A stretch of 64,000 nucleotides of DNA, taken from Trinickia mobilis. Its GTDB lineage: Bacteria > Pseudomonadota > Gammaproteobacteria > Burkholderiales > Burkholderiaceae. This document shows positions 8,744 to 18,794 of this stretch, one piece after another. The translations under genes were made by a program, and so were the position numbers. The stretch spans positions 1 through 64,000 of the forward strand of contig NZ_JAFLRF010000030.1 of assembly GCF_017315705.1 (NCBI RefSeq), written 5' to 3'. Position 1 is the stretch's first letter. The number at the start of each line of letters is the position of its first letter. The notes under the pieces were generated by a model. It saw only the letters and a list, made by a program, of their open reading frames with translations. It was not told the DNA's origin and did not search any database.

Positions 8744-10303
8744 TTAAGCGATGCGCAGCGCCTGCAATATCGGTAGATGGACCTGAGCAAAGCGGTTCGC
8801 TTTCGCGACCAGTTCAGCCAGAGAAACCGCTGCGCCCGATGGCAGTCCCGCTGTTGCGCGCGCAGACTGGGATGCCCCGCGCAGGATAGGCTCTGCGAAT
8901 TCAGCCCATTGCGCCGGTTGCTGCATTTGATGCAGTCTCGCCAATAGAAAGAGTTGCGGCACGCGCGGCATAAAAACCCCAGAACCCGACACCGGGCTCG
9001 CCAGAAACTGCACTTCGTCATAATGGCGCGCGTGTTCGCAGATCGCCGCGTTCAGCTTCTCTGTCGACGGTTGGGCGGCACTGATTTGCTCGTCGTTCTG
9101 GGCATTCAGCAACACGCCCGTGCTGATCAGCAGCGTCACGGCTTTGACGATCTGCGCCAGTGTGATGCCCCGTCCGAGAACGCTGTTTTCGATATCGGAC
9201 AGGGTCGCGGGGCGATGGCTGGAAAGCGCGTCGAGAATAGGGCCGTATAGCGCTTCCGGCAACATCGTTTCGCCGAGCGCGCCGCGCACCTTCAGCACCA
9301 CGGAAGCTCTCGGCAGGGCCAAGATGACCCGATGGGCGCGCAGTGCCGCCTCCCGCTCGTCGTTACTGAGCGTCAGTGGCTCCTTGACCCAATAATCGCG
9401 CCGAAACGACCGGTTCACGCAGAAATCGCGCACAGTCTCTCGCAAACCACTATCAGCAACGTCCGCTAACAAAGCGCGCTGCGCAGGGGTGAGGTTGATT
9501 TCATCGACGTGATCGCGGTAGTCCGCGGATCCCCCATAAGTCAGACCAGCCGCAACAAGCGATGATGCGAGCTGCACGAAAGACAGGGGTTGCCAGTCAG
9601 GAGCGAAATACTCATGCGCGAGATAATTCGGATTCTCCCCGGATAGCGTGTTGACGCGCTCAGCAAGCAGTGGATTGACCAGTGCATAGCCCGGCTGTGT
9701 CGCAAATACGGCCTGTGCAAAATCGACTGCTGCTTTAACGCGCACCTGGATGCGCTCTTCGGCGAGTATGCCGTTGTGCGGTTCGGATATCACACCGGCA
9801 TGGAAATGTCGTTGCATCAATTCACGCACGGGCAGCATCGCGGTCCACCCGGGCTGGGTGTTGTAGCTCAGATACAGCACACCGCCGGCCTTGAGCTTGC
9901 GGCGTATGAATTCGACGATCAGGGCACGATTCTCGTCGGAGATCCAGCTCCAGACGCCGTGCATGCCGATGAAATCAAAGTCCGGCAAATCGTCGCGCCG
10001 GCAGAACTCAGAAAATCGCTCGCCGAACAATTGCGCCTGCGATCCTGCGCTGTCTGCGAGTCTCCGAGCAAAGTTCGCATGAGCCGGGTGAAAGTCTGTG
10101 CCATACCATCGCGTAGTCGACCCGGCTGCGTGAATATTTACGCTCACGCCGTGGCCAAAACCCAGCTCGCAAGCGGTATGCATAGCTGGCGAAGCGAGCC
10201 CGGCGTGCAGCAAAGGAAGGCTCAGCCGCAGCGGATTCAGCTCGTCGCAATAGCCAAATGTATATGCAATCTCATCAACGAAAACTGCGTCCAACTCACC
10301 CAC
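8744..10303 (-). CDS. Class I SAM-dependent methyltransferase with methyltransferase regulatory domain
   Basis: The 519-residue protein begins with a Rossmann methyltransferase domain (ACELGFGHGVSVNIHAA as SAM motif I at ~45-60; DFDFIGMHGVWSW as motif II/III region). A regulatory-domain segment follows from about residue 200, and there is an alpha-helical C-terminal third. This domain order is typical of proteins annotated as methyltransferase regulatory domain proteins; the methyl acceptor is unknown. It stands alone, with 195 bp to the MFS gene upstream. Confidence 0.8.
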   Translation of the reverse strand: MGELDAVFVDEIAYTFGYCDELNPLRLSLPLLHAGLASPAMHTACELGFGHGVSVNIHAAGSTTRWYGTDFHPAHANFARRLADSAGSQAQLFGERFSEFCRRDDLPDFDFIGMHGVWSWISDENRALIVEFIRRKLKAGGVLYLSYNTQPGWTAMLPVRELMQRHFHAGVISEPHNGILAEERIQVRVKAAVDFAQAVFATQPGYALVNPLLAERVNTLSGENPNYLAHEYFAPDWQPLSFVQLASSLVAAGLTYGGSADYRDHVDEINLTPAQRALLADVADSGLRETVRDFCVNRSFRRDYWVKEPLTLSNDEREAALRAHRVILALPRASVVLKVRGALGETMLPEALYGPILDALSSHRPATLSDIENSVLGRGITLAQIVKAVTLLISTGVLLNAQNDEQISAAQPSTEKLNAAICEHARHYDEVQFLASPVSGSGVFMPRVPQLFLLARLHQMQQPAQWAEFAEPILRGASQSARATAGLPSGAAVSLAELVAKANRFAQVHLPILQALRIA

Positions 10304-10498
10304 GTTTTAACTCTCGTTCTTTGCGCGGGCGCCCGTATTGACTCCGCAGGTTGCCGAACCAGCCGTCCGGCGAAGCCCGTTACGATACCGTCGGGTGACA
10401 TGGAATGCAAAACTTCTTGATGCGGGCATGAGCCTCCGATTTCACGAGACTGGTGGCATGCTGGTCCGGGCGTTCGCCGACGGCCTCGGGCGGCAACG

Positions 10499-11812
10499 CT
10501 ACGCGGCGTCGAGATCCACGCCCGTCGTGTGTTTCACCAGCGAGACCGCGATCAAGGAAATTACCGACAGTCCTGCCAGATAGACGCCGATCGTCCACGA
10601 CCGCCCGAAGCTGGTGATCAACGATTGCGCGATCGCAGGCGCGAAAGCGCCGCCGAGGATCGCTCCCAGCGCGTACCCGACCGATACTCCCGAATAGCGC
10701 ACCCGGGCCGGAAACATCTCGGCATACAACGCCGCTTGCGGCCCGTAGGACAACCCGAGCGCGGCGGTCAGCACCAGCGCGGCGAGCAGAAACAGCGCCG
10801 GATTGCCCGAATCGATCAGGAACCACATCGGAATCGTCCACACTGCCATCAGCCCGTAGCCCACCTGAAACGTCCGCACCCGGCCCAGCCGGTCGCCCAG
10901 CCAACCGCCGAGCAGCGTAAACACAAACCAGCCGCCCGCCGACAGCGTGGCGATCAGCAGCATGGTGTCCGGCGGCATATGAAGGGTCTTCTGGCCATAG
11001 CTGATGAAGAAGGCGATCACGATGTAGCCCACCGCGTTGTTGGCCATGAAAATCAGCGCCGCACTGATGACCTGGCCGCCGTGGCTGCGCATCAGCTCGC
11101 CCAGCGGCGCGGAAGATTGCCTGCGGCGGGCCCGCATCGCTTCGTACACCGGCGATTCTTCGAGGGTGCGGCGAATGATCGCGCCGATGAAGATCAGCGC
11201 GATGGACAACAGGAAGGGCAGTCGCCAGCCCCACGCGGCCATCGCCGGCTTGCCGAGCATCTCGTTGAGAAACCACAGCACGCCGGTCGAGATGATCATG
11301 CCCAGCGGCGTACCGATCTGCGGCGCGGCGCCGAATAGGCTGCGCTTTTGCCTGGGGGCATGTTCGACCGACATCAGCGCCGCGCCACCCCATTCGCCGC
11401 CGGCGGAGAAGCCTTGCAGGATCCGCAGTGCGATCAGCAGCATCGGCGCCCATGCGCCGATCTGCGCGTAGGTCGGCAGCACGCCGATCAGCGCGGTCGC
11501 CGCGCCCATCATGATCAACGTGAAAACGAGGACGATGCGCCTGCCGAAGCGGTCGCCAAGATGCCCGCAGATCGCCGCGCCAAGCGGGCGGAACAGGAAC
11601 GAGATGCCGATGGTGGCAAATGACAGGATCTGCGCTAGCCCGGGACTGTGCTTCTCGATCGGGGCGAAGAAGGCCGGCCCGAGCACCAGGCCGGCGGCCT
11701 GCGCGTAGACGAAGAAGTCATACCACTCGATCGTGGTGCCGACCAGCGTCGCGGCCAATACGCGTTTCTGTTCCTGTGTGCCGTCGGCGACAGCAAGTTC
11801 GACAGTATCCAT
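10499..11812 (-). CDS. MFS transporter, metabolite:H+ symporter (MHS) family
   Basis: The 437-residue membrane protein opens with GTTIEWYDFFVYAQAAGLVL, the signature of MHS-family carriers (ProP/ShiA/KgtP type). It contains CGHLGDRFGRRIVLVFTLIM between segments 2 and 3. It should import an organic acid with protons. It is the last gene of a leftward operon behind the SDR, dehydratase and reductase genes, so its substrate is probably the sugar acid those enzymes act on. Confidence 0.88.
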   Translation of the reverse strand: MDTVELAVADGTQEQKRVLAATLVGTTIEWYDFFVYAQAAGLVLGPAFFAPIEKHSPGLAQILSFATIGISFLFRPLGAAICGHLGDRFGRRIVLVFTLIMMGAATALIGVLPTYAQIGAWAPMLLIALRILQGFSAGGEWGGAALMSVEHAPRQKRSLFGAAPQIGTPLGMIISTGVLWFLNEMLGKPAMAAWGWRLPFLLSIALIFIGAIIRRTLEESPVYEAMRARRRQSSAPLGELMRSHGGQVISAALIFMANNAVGYIVIAFFISYGQKTLHMPPDTMLLIATLSAGGWFVFTLLGGWLGDRLGRVRTFQVGYGLMAVWTIPMWFLIDSGNPALFLLAALVLTAALGLSYGPQAALYAEMFPARVRYSGVSVGYALGAILGGAFAPAIAQSLITSFGRSWTIGVYLAGLSVISLIAVSLVKHTTGVDLDAA

Positions 11813-11930
11813 TTCTCTCTTCCGTCTGTTGGGTTGCGGGCGACATCAGTGAATGCACGGGCGCGTGGTCTTTCGAGAGTCTGGTACGCATCGCCCGTGC
11901 GGATCGATTGCGACCAGCGGTTCCAAGCCG

Positions 11931-12824
11931 TCAACCGCTGATCGGTACTTGCACGATCTGCGAAATATCCGCGTCGCCGTAGCCGGCCTCGACCGCGCGT
12001 ACCAACCACTGCCGCACCATGCCGGCAAGCGGCAAGGCCGCGCCGGTTTCACGCACCAGCGCTTGAATCGCGTCGAAATCCTTGAGCATCGTGCGGATCG
12101 TTCCCGTCGCCTGCGCGGGCGGCGCCAGCATGCGCGGCTGCAGCGTTTGCAGCAGCACCGAGTCGGCCCAGCCGCCCCGCAGCGCTTCGGGGATCCTCGC
12201 CGCGTCGATGCCGGCGTGCCGCGCCAGCAGCGTCGCCTCCGCGAGTGCGGCGATGGTGGTGGCGACAATCGTCTGGTTGGCGAGCTTGGTCGCCTGCCCC
12301 GCGCCGGTCTCGCCCATGCGGGTCACGCGCGCCGCGTAGCGAGCGGCTACCGGTTCCATCAAGCCAACGGCGTCTTCGTCGCCGCCGGCCATGATCGCCA
12401 GCGTGCCGGACACTGCGCCGGCGGTCCCCCCGGACACCGGCGCGTCGACCCACGCTCCGCCGGCCGCCGCGTGCCAGCGCGCCGCCAAGGTCCGCGTCAG
12501 CGACGGCGCCACGCTCGAATGGTCGACGATGAGCGGCGCCGCGCCCGCTTTGCCTGCCCCATCCACCAGCCCCTCGGCGCCGAAGACGACTGCATCGACC
12601 GCCGTGCCGTCGGTCAGGCACAACACGACGAGGTCCGCCTTTCGCGCCACCTCGGCCGGCGTCGCACAGACCGTGCAGTTCGCTCGACACCCTGCCGCCA
12701 GCGCCCGCGCCTTGTCCGGCGACCGGTTCCAGACGCGCAGCGCCACGCCGGCGTCGAGCAGGCGGCGCGCCATCGGTGCGCCCATCAGCCCCAGCCCGCA
12801 AAAACCCACCCGCATCGCTTTCAT
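11931..12824 (-). CDS. 3-hydroxyisobutyrate dehydrogenase-family NAD(P) reductase
   Basis: The 297-residue protein has the N-terminal [17 protein letters not shown] nucleotide-binding signature, the substrate motif [11 protein letters not shown] and the catalytic-lysine segment [11 protein letters not shown]. This is the beta-hydroxyacid dehydrogenase family (3-hydroxyisobutyrate, tartronate-semialdehyde or threonate-type substrates). Its ATG overlaps the dehydratase stop by ATGA, so the two are coupled. In this operon it most likely reduces or oxidises a hydroxyacid arising from sugar-acid breakdown; the exact substrate is open. Confidence 0.88.
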   Translation of the reverse strand: MKAMRVGFCGLGLMGAPMARRLLDAGVALRVWNRSPDKARALAAGCRANCTVCATPAEVARKADLVVLCLTDGTAVDAVVFGAEGLVDGAGKAGAAPLIVDHSSVAPSLTRTLAARWHAAAGGAWVDAPVSGGTAGAVSGTLAIMAGGDEDAVGLMEPVAARYAARVTRMGETGAGQATKLANQTIVATTIAALAEATLLARHAGIDAARIPEALRGGWADSVLLQTLQPRMLAPPAQATGTIRTMLKDFDAIQALVRETGAALPLAGMVRQWLVRAVEAGYGDADISQIVQVPISG

Positions 12825-14572
12825 GCCAAGTCCCCCGGCGTGGGCGCCTCGTAGGGCCAGGGGACGCCGCCCGAGTGCGTGACCGCCCCGAGGTGCGCGG
12901 GCTGCACCAGCGCCTGATATTTTTCGAGCACGCCGCCCAGGCGCTCGCGCACGAACGGCACGGCAGCGGCGTGGCGGCGCGCCAATTCTTCTTCGGAGAG
13001 TTCGACGCGCAAGGTGCCCGCGCGCGCGTCGATGTGAATGCGGTCGCCATCGCGCAGCAAGGCGATCGGCCCGCCCGCAGCTGCTTCCGGGCCGACGTAG
13101 CCGATGCACATGCCGCGCGTGGCGCCGGAGAACCGGCCATCGGTCAGCAGCGCCACTTTCTCGCCCATCCCTTGACCGTAGATGGCGGCCGTCACGCTCA
13201 GCATCTCGCGCATGCCCGGTCCACCCTTCGGCCCCTCGTTGCGGATCACCAGCACCTCGCCCGGCTCGTACGCGTGCCGTGCCACCACCGCCATGCAGTC
13301 CTCCTCGCATTCGAAGATGCGCGCGGTGCCCGAGAACACCAGAGACTTGAGCCCGGCCGTCTTCAGGCACGCGCCGTCCGGTGCGAGGTTGCCCCGCAGG
13401 ATGACGAGACCGCCGCTGTCGCTCAGCGGTTCGCTGCACGCGCGCACCACCGTTCCGTCCGGGCCGCCGAAGCCGCACAACGCCTCTTCAAGCGATACGC
13501 CCTCGAGTGTCGGTACGTCGCCGTGCAGATGGCCGCCCGCCAGCAACGCGTTGAGCACGGCGGGCACGCCGCCGGCATGATGCAGATCCTGCGCGAGATA
13601 GCGTCCGCCCGGCTGCAGGTCGCCGATCAGCGGAATCCGCTCGAACACGCGTTGCACGTCGTCGAGCGTGAAGCGCAGGCCCGCTTCGTGGGCAATCGCC
13701 GGGATGTGCAGCGCGGCGTTGGTCGAGCCGCCCGTGGCCGCCACCGCCGCACAGGCATTCTCAAGGCTCTTGCGCGTGACCAGATCGCGCGGCAGCGGCC
13801 CGCCCGCGTGCAGCATGCGCATGACGGTCTCGCCCGCGCGCCGCGCAATCGCCAGGCGCTCGCTGTAGACCGCCGGCACCATCGCCGAACCGAGCGGCGC
13901 GAGACCGAGTGTCTCGGCGACCATCGCCATGGTGTTCGCCGTAAACTGCCCGGGGCAGGCGCCCGCGCCCGGCGTGCATTGCCTCTCGATCGCATCGAGC
14001 GTCTCACGCGACATGTCGCCGCGCTGCGTCGTGCCCACCGCCTCGATGGTGGTGAGAATCGTCGACTGCCGCTGCGATGCGGCGTCGCCGGGAATCCGGC
14101 CGGGTGCGACACCCGGCAGCATCGCGCCGCCGAACAAGAACACGCCGGGCAGATTGACGCGCACCATCCCCATCAGAATGCCTGGTAGCGACTTGTCGCA
14201 ACCGGCCACGCCGACGAGCGCGTCATAGCCGTGCGCGCGCACGAACACCTCGACGCTGTCCGCGACGATCTCGCGCGACACCAGACTCATGCGCATGCCG
14301 GCATGATTCATCGACGTGCCGTCGGTGACTGAAATCGCCGAACCGCGGATCGGCACGCCGCCGCCGGCGGCCACGCCGAGCCGCACATTGTCCGAAACCT
14401 GGTTCAATGACATCGAGCACGGCGAGTTCTCGCCAAACGTGTCGACGATCGCCACGAACGACTTTTGCATGGATGCCTCGTCCATGCCGGTGGCGCGCAG
14501 AAACGCGCGGTGCGGCGCCCGCGTCACGCCGTCGACGATGGCGCGCGAACGATGCTTGTGCAAATCGGCCAT
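12821..14572 (-). CDS. IlvD/Edd-family dehydratase, probable sugar-acid dehydratase
   Basis: The 583-residue enzyme carries the Fe-S and metal motifs of the IlvD/Edd family: [25 protein letters not shown] and [12 protein letters not shown] near the C-terminus. Family members remove water from dihydroxy acids or aldonic acids to give 2-keto acids. The partner genes (hydroxyacid dehydrogenase, SDR, organic-acid carrier) and the absence of branched-chain genes favour a sugar acid over isoleucine/valine synthesis; this is inference. Confidence 0.9.
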   Translation of the reverse strand: MADLHKHRSRAIVDGVTRAPHRAFLRATGMDEASMQKSFVAIVDTFGENSPCSMSLNQVSDNVRLGVAAGGGVPIRGSAISVTDGTSMNHAGMRMSLVSREIVADSVEVFVRAHGYDALVGVAGCDKSLPGILMGMVRVNLPGVFLFGGAMLPGVAPGRIPGDAASQRQSTILTTIEAVGTTQRGDMSRETLDAIERQCTPGAGACPGQFTANTMAMVAETLGLAPLGSAMVPAVYSERLAIARRAGETVMRMLHAGGPLPRDLVTRKSLENACAAVAATGGSTNAALHIPAIAHEAGLRFTLDDVQRVFERIPLIGDLQPGGRYLAQDLHHAGGVPAVLNALLAGGHLHGDVPTLEGVSLEEALCGFGGPDGTVVRACSEPLSDSGGLVILRGNLAPDGACLKTAGLKSLVFSGTARIFECEEDCMAVVARHAYEPGEVLVIRNEGPKGGPGMREMLSVTAAIYGQGMGEKVALLTDGRFSGATRGMCIGYVGPEAAAGGPIALLRDGDRIHIDARAGTLRVELSEEELARRHAAAVPFVRERLGGVLEKYQALVQPAHLGAVTHSGGVPWPYEAPTPGDLA

Positions 14573-14603
14573 GATGGGCTTCCTTTGTCTGAATGTCCTG
14601 CGG

Positions 14604-15395
14604 CTACCCGCCGGCGAGCAGCAGGCCGTTTTCCATGGCGATCACCTGACCGGTGATCGCGGGTGCCTGCGCGGCGAGGAACCAGACTAGATCGGCCACT
14701 TCGGTGGGCTGCGAGACGCGCCTGAGCGGTGCCGCCTCGGTCATCCGCGCGACGACGCGCTCATACGCCTGCGTGTCGAGAACGTTCTGCAGCAGACCGT
14801 CGTCGACCATGCCCGGCGCGATCGCATTCACGCGAATGTGCGGCGCGAGGCTGCGCGCCAGCGACAACGTCAGCGTATTGGCCGCCCCTTTCGATGCCGC
14901 GTAGGCGACCGACGAACCCGTCCCATTGAGTCCGGCTAGCGACGAAATGTTGATGACGCTGGAGGCGCGCTCCCGCGTGGCGGTCTCGCGCAACAGAGGC
15001 ACGGCCGCGCGCGTCATCTGGAACATACCGATCAGGTTGACGCGGTAGACGCGCTCGAACTCCGCGTCGTCGATCTCCGCGAGGTTCGCATGCGGCACGA
15101 CGCGGGTGGTCCCCGCGCTGTTGATCAGCGCATCGACGCGTCCCCAGTGAGCGGCGACTTCGTCGGCAGCGCGGCGGCAATCGTCGTTCGCGCCGACGTC
15201 GGCGTCGAACACGAATGTCGGGGCCCCTTCGGCGCGACACGCGGCCGCGACCGCCGACGCCCCGGCGCGCGTGTCGTCGTTGAAGTTGCCGATCGCGACC
15301 GCCCAACCGGCGCGCGCGAAACGCCGCGCGCAAGCTGAACCAATGCCGCTAGCGGCGCCCGTGATCATGCAGACGGGCAGCTCGGAATACGCCAT
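14604..15395 (-). CDS. Short-chain dehydrogenase/reductase, first gene of the sugar-acid operon
   Basis: The 263-residue SDR has TGAASGIG at ~12-19, LINSAG, a serine at ISSLAG, the catalytic YAASK and [19 protein letters not shown] precedes the ATG at 15395. It ends 31 bp before the dehydratase gene and opens the leftward operon SDR-dehydratase-reductase-MHS carrier. It probably oxidises a sugar or sugar lactone or interconverts a keto acid. Confidence 0.87.
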   Translation of the reverse strand: MAYSELPVCMITGAASGIGSACARRFARAGWAVAIGNFNDDTRAGASAVAAACRAEGAPTFVFDADVGANDDCRRAADEVAAHWGRVDALINSAGTTRVVPHANLAEIDDAEFERVYRVNLIGMFQMTRAAVPLLRETATRERASSVINISSLAGLNGTGSSVAYAASKGAANTLTLSLARSLAPHIRVNAIAPGMVDDGLLQNVLDTQAYERVVARMTEAAPLRRVSQPTEVADLVWFLAAQAPAITGQVIAMENGLLLAGG

Positions 15396-15424
15396 ATTGG
15401 CTTCCTCTCGGGTTTTCAGTGAAG

Positions 15425-15571
15425 TCATGGGCGTGGCCCACTCGCCGGGTTCGCGCAGGAGATGCCCGCCACCACGCCGAGCGGCACGTGCCCGGCCGCG
15501 TCTCGCGGCGGACCGACTGTGACGGTGGGCGCGGGGGCCGACCAGTGGCCGGTGCAAGAGCTGTCGCTCAT
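15425..15571 (-). pseudogene. Truncated 48-codon gene with a strong ribosome binding site
   Basis: An ATG at 15571 is preceded by TTAGGAGACAAGC, a very good ribosome binding site, yet the frame stops after 48 codons. The peptide ends VPLGVVAGISCANPASG; the PLGVVAGIS part faintly recalls aldehyde dehydrogenases, but this is too short to assign. It may be the head of a gene deleted when the SDR moved next to this promoter, or a leader peptide for the operon. Confidence 0.35.
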
Positions 15572-15691
15572 GCTTGTCTCCTAATTTACGTGTTGCGAGC
15601 CCGATCGTCGGACGGCCGCTGCCTCGTGAAGAGGCTCGCATCACGCTTGTTATACTAATTGGGTAATGCCTGGTAACGGGTGCGCATTGCA

Positions 15692-15775
15692 CAAACAATT
15701 GTTTGCAGAGGTTAGCTAGACCCGGCAAAGTACGGCAAATCACTTTTTCGGCGCAAGTTATAACCATTTAGTTAT
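15692..15775. promoter_or_regulatory. Two palindromes in the LysR/SDR divergent control region
   Basis: 15692-15705 is the perfect 14-bp palindrome CAAACAATTGTTTG. 15760-15775 is ATAAC-N6-GTTAT, which fits the T-N11-A style of LysR sites and lies 17 bp before the LysR start codon. Both are good candidates for binding by the adjacent LysR protein, the second for autoregulation. Confidence 0.5.
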
Positions 15776-15791
15776 TCCGCTAGAGGGACAC

Positions 15792-16766
15792 ATGTCGGCT
15801 CCGAGCAGCGGTGCGATTGAACGGTTCTTTCGCAGCGGCTTGAAATTGCCGCACCTGCGCATTCTCGTCAGCTTGGCCGAACTGGGCCAGGTGACGCGCG
15901 TGGCTGCCGCCTTTCACGTGACGCAACCCGCCATTTCCAAACAGATCGCGGAAATCGAGGAATCGCTTGGCGTGCAGATTGTCCAGCGCATCGGCAACGC
16001 TGTCGAATTGACGGGCATCGGCAGAGTGATCGTCGACCATGGCCGCGCGGTTCTGCGGCAACTCGAGCTTGCCCGGCGCGACGTCAGCGCGCTCGCTGCC
16101 GGCACCGGCGGGCACGTGCGCGTGGGCGCGGTCGTGACCATCCCCGAGCCGATCATCGCCAATGCCGTGCGCCTGTTCATGCGGCGCGCACCCGCGGCGT
16201 CCTTTTCGTTCATCGAGGCCACGCTCGACCGCCTGATCAGACAGCTCGATGACGGCGAGCTCGACATTGCGTTAGGCCGCAACCATCTGCCCGGCGTGCA
16301 GATGCGATTAAGACAGGAAACCCTTCATCGCGAGCCGTTCGTCTTCGTGGTCGGCGCCGGCCACCCCCTGGCCAATCCTGAGCGCGTGGTCTGCTGGGAA
16401 GATCTGCGGCAATGCCGTTGGATTGTGCCGCTACGCGGCGCGCCGGCTTTTGCGACGCTCGCGGAAACGTTGAGCGCGCACGATATCGTCCTCGCGGGCG
16501 CCGACGTGGAGTCGAGTTCTCTTGCTTTGAACATCGCGCTGATCAAGACCGGGGATTTCGTGTCGATCCTGCCGCTCTCCGTAGCGCGCAGCCATATGGT
16601 GCGCGGCACCATGCGCGTGCTGCCGCTGCCGCCGCTGGAGCCGCTCGGCGAAGTCGTCGTCTATTGGCGCACCGATTCGACCGCGCCGGCCACGTCGCTG
16701 TTCAACGAATGCCTGCGGGAGGCGTCGGCGGAGCCATATGACGAGCCATTCCCGGGAGCTGGATAG
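15792..16766 (+). CDS. LysR-family transcriptional regulator of the sugar-acid operon
   Basis: The 324-residue protein has an N-terminal winged helix (LVSLAELGQVTRVAAAFHVT, then QPAISKQIAEIEESLGV) and a periplasmic-binding-like effector domain (HVRVGAVVTIPEP onward). It is divergent from the SDR-dehydratase-reductase-MHS operon and is its likely regulator, activated by a pathway metabolite as usual for the family. A terminator-like hairpin follows 5 bp after its stop. Confidence 0.88.
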   Translation: MSAPSSGAIERFFRSGLKLPHLRILVSLAELGQVTRVAAAFHVTQPAISKQIAEIEESLGVQIVQRIGNAVELTGIGRVIVDHGRAVLRQLELARRDVSALAAGTGGHVRVGAVVTIPEPIIANAVRLFMRRAPAASFSFIEATLDRLIRQLDDGELDIALGRNHLPGVQMRLRQETLHREPFVFVVGAGHPLANPERVVCWEDLRQCRWIVPLRGAPAFATLAETLSAHDIVLAGADVESSSLALNIALIKTGDFVSILPLSVARSHMVRGTMRVLPLPPLEPLGEVVVYWRTDSTAPATSLFNECLREASAEPYDEPFPGAG

Positions 16767-16770
16767 ACCA

Positions 16771-16806
16771 CGCAAAACGCCCAACCATGGCGGTTGGCTG
16801 TTTGCG
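16771..16806 (+). terminator. Hairpin terminator after the LysR gene
   Basis: CGCAAA/TTTGCG and GCCCAACC/GGTTGGC arms form a nested stem around ATGGC, directly after the LysR stop codon. There is only a short T-run (TTTGCGTTG), so it may be a weak or bidirectional terminator. Confidence 0.5.
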
Positions 16807-16860
16807 TTGTGACGGCTTTCCCGGCGCGCGGAGGCCATCACACGATCGCGCTGCATAGAC

Positions 16861-17274
16861 CTATCTCACGCAAAAACGATCGAGGCTTTCGATCGCTTCG
16901 TCGAGTGGCGATATAGGCGTGGAGACGGCGCGTCGTTGGACCGGCGAGAGTATCGCGGCCTCATGCCTCGCACGAAGTTGATCCTTACGCAGAAGGGCGG
17001 ACCGTTTGAGCCAAGCGTAAAGCATCGCGTCAGCTTTGACGGCAGCCCCGTGGAGTATTTAGCGGCCGATAGTCTCCAGAGCTACGTGACGAGCCTGTAC
17101 CGAGCCGCTGGCCTTGGCGCCGGTTGCAGTAGTCACTCTGGTCGTCGGACGTTGGTGCCGCCGCACGTCGCGGGGTGGGGTGCCGTCATCGGTGCCGGCC
17201 AATCCAGCCCTTGCGGACTTCGTGGGAAATCCCATATCATCTCTGAAACAACAATTCGATATAGTATGAATTGA
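16861..17274 (+). pseudogene. Tyrosine recombinase / phage-type integrase remnant
   Basis: One frame opens at 16861 with LSHAKTIEAFDRFVEWRYRR, continues SLDRREYRGLMPRTKLILTQ and reaches LYRAAGL...CSSHSGRRT, the His-x-x-Arg box of tyrosine recombinases. After GRRT the sequence no longer matches the family: the second active-site His and the Tyr nucleophile are missing, and there is no proper start. This is a decayed C-terminal half of an integrase, marking an old mobile-element boundary at the left edge of the catabolic regulon. Confidence 0.65.
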
Positions 17275-17503
17275 TGGAGTATGATTAGCGATAAAATCAT
17301 ATGAGTCAAGCGCGCGTTGTTTCGATCGAGATTGCTGATGTCATGTTGGTGACTGGGTGGGGCGTGTGCCGAAGCGCATTACCGGCGTTCACGCATTCAC
17401 CTGGCGGTCGACAAGCCGTGGCGCACCTGGGGCGCTTCGTGCAGGCAACGCTTCAGATCGGCAATTGCGATGGACCGGATCATCAACAAGGAGACGATTC
17501 ACC

Positions 17504-17887
17504 ATGACGTTTGCGCAAACACCTACCGCAGCAAGCGAGTTTGTTTCAAAGGTTAATGAAACGATTGATTCGATGGACGAACAGGGGTTCGCTCACTTTC
17601 TGACGGAAAACTGTACCTTCGTCTATGCGAACAGCGAGCCTGTCATCGGTCGCGCAAACGCTGCTGCTGCTTCACAGAATTTCCTGAAGCAGCTCGCGGG
17701 CATCAAGCATCACATCCTCAACGTATGGGCGTTCGAGGATGTCGTCGTTTCGCAACTATCCGTGACTTACACACGCAAGGACGGTTCGACAGTGACGATT
17801 CCGGCCGTGACGATCTGGAAGTTGCAGGACATGTTGATCGATGAATGCCGCATCTACGTCGATATCTCTCCGCTGTTCGAGCGTTGA
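17504..17887 (+). CDS. SnoaL/NTF2-like protein
   Basis: The 127-residue protein has the cone-shaped NTF2-like pattern: a first helix (SEFVSKVNETIDSMDEQGF), a short strand (CTFVYANSEPVIGR) and three long C-terminal strands ending DECRIYVDISPLFER. Such proteins act as isomerases, cyclases or hydrolases on small ring compounds, or only bind ligands. AAGGAGA stands 9 bp before the ATG. It is followed 18 bp later by a broken SDR gene that was probably its operon partner. Confidence 0.7.
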   Translation: MTFAQTPTAASEFVSKVNETIDSMDEQGFAHFLTENCTFVYANSEPVIGRANAAAASQNFLKQLAGIKHHILNVWAFEDVVVSQLSVTYTRKDGSTVTIPAVTIWKLQDMLIDECRIYVDISPLFER

Positions 17888-17905
17888 TCATCAGGAAACA
17901 AAGCT

Positions 17906-18028
17906 ATGAGCCGCGATCTTGAAGGCAAGACCGTCATCGTCACTGGTGGTGGTTCGGGTATCGGGCGTGCGGCGGCGCTGGCGTGCTCAGTGGCGGGGGC
18001 ACTGCCGGCGGGCGAGTCTGGAAACTGA
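17906..18028 (+). pseudogene. Truncated SDR gene (first 40 codons only)
   Basis: MSRDLEGKTVIVTGGGSGIG is a perfect SDR cofactor-binding start, but the frame leaves the family after about residue 27 and stops at codon 41. The catalytic Tyr/Lys region is gone. The DNA after the break leads into the leader of the first MarR gene, so a deletion between an SDR gene and the MarR region probably made this. Confidence 0.7.
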
Positions 18029-18195
18029 CGCGCCGCGCTTTCCAGGGGGGGCTGCGGCACGGGCTAAAGGCGGAGGGCGTCCGCCTGCCATCCATAGAGG
18101 CCATGCAAATACTGCTGTATCATTTCCTTTTGGCCGAATCAATTTGCACGGATAGGACCGACCGATGGCCCGGTCCCATGCCAAGGAATGAGTGA

Positions 18196-18735
18196 ATGCC
18201 CAAACCCAATTCGTCTGCAGCCAAGGCAGCCACTACCGCTCCGAAGTTAGTCGAGGCAACAGCGCAGAGGCTTTCCGATGTATTCGATGATCGCGGCAGA
18301 ACCGTTCCGTGGATCGCGCGAACCCTACACCGACTCTACGATGCACAGGGGCAGAAGCTCCTCGACAGGGAGAGCATTCCGATTTCGTATTGGTACTACC
18401 TTCGCGTGCTGGCCGAACGCGGCGAGATCAATCAACTCGAGCTCAGTAAGCGCGTGGGCATCGCGTCGACGACCGCGGTACCCGCGCTCGACTATCTGGA
18501 AAAGCGCGGCCTGGTGAAAAGGGTGCGCGATCCAAACGACAGGCGAAAGTATTTCGTCCAGCTACAGGATGAAGGCCGGCGCCTCGTCGACGAAATGCTT
18601 CCCGATCTTACTGACATGATTTCGGCGTCACTCGACGGAATCTCGCAGAAGGACATGCGCGTCTTCTGGAAGGTCATGCACCAGATCGAAACCAACCTGA
18701 TGCAGATGGCCCAGGGCGACACGGTCGTCGACTGA
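18196..18735 (+). CDS. MarR-family regulator, first of three paralogs
   Basis: This 179-residue winged-helix protein shares a distinctive core with the genes at 20856 and 39910: DDRGRTVPWIARTLHRLYD, RVLAERGEINQLELSKRVG, ASTTAVPALDYLEKRGLV and the wing RDPNDRRKYFVQL. All three end in a conserved dimerisation helix (DMRVFWKVMHQIETNL). AAGGAATGAGTGA precedes the ATG. It converges on the flavoprotein gene. Family members usually repress until a phenolic ligand binds; the three paralogs are likely regulators of the repeated promoters described here. Confidence 0.85.
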   Translation: MPKPNSSAAKAATTAPKLVEATAQRLSDVFDDRGRTVPWIARTLHRLYDAQGQKLLDRESIPISYWYYLRVLAERGEINQLELSKRVGIASTTAVPALDYLEKRGLVKRVRDPNDRRKYFVQLQDEGRRLVDEMLPDLTDMISASLDGISQKDMRVFWKVMHQIETNLMQMAQGDTVVD

Positions 18736-18794
18736 CTGATCGCGAGCGTCGACGACTGAGTCCGTTCGTGCTCGCGACCTTGCGCGTTCACCTA

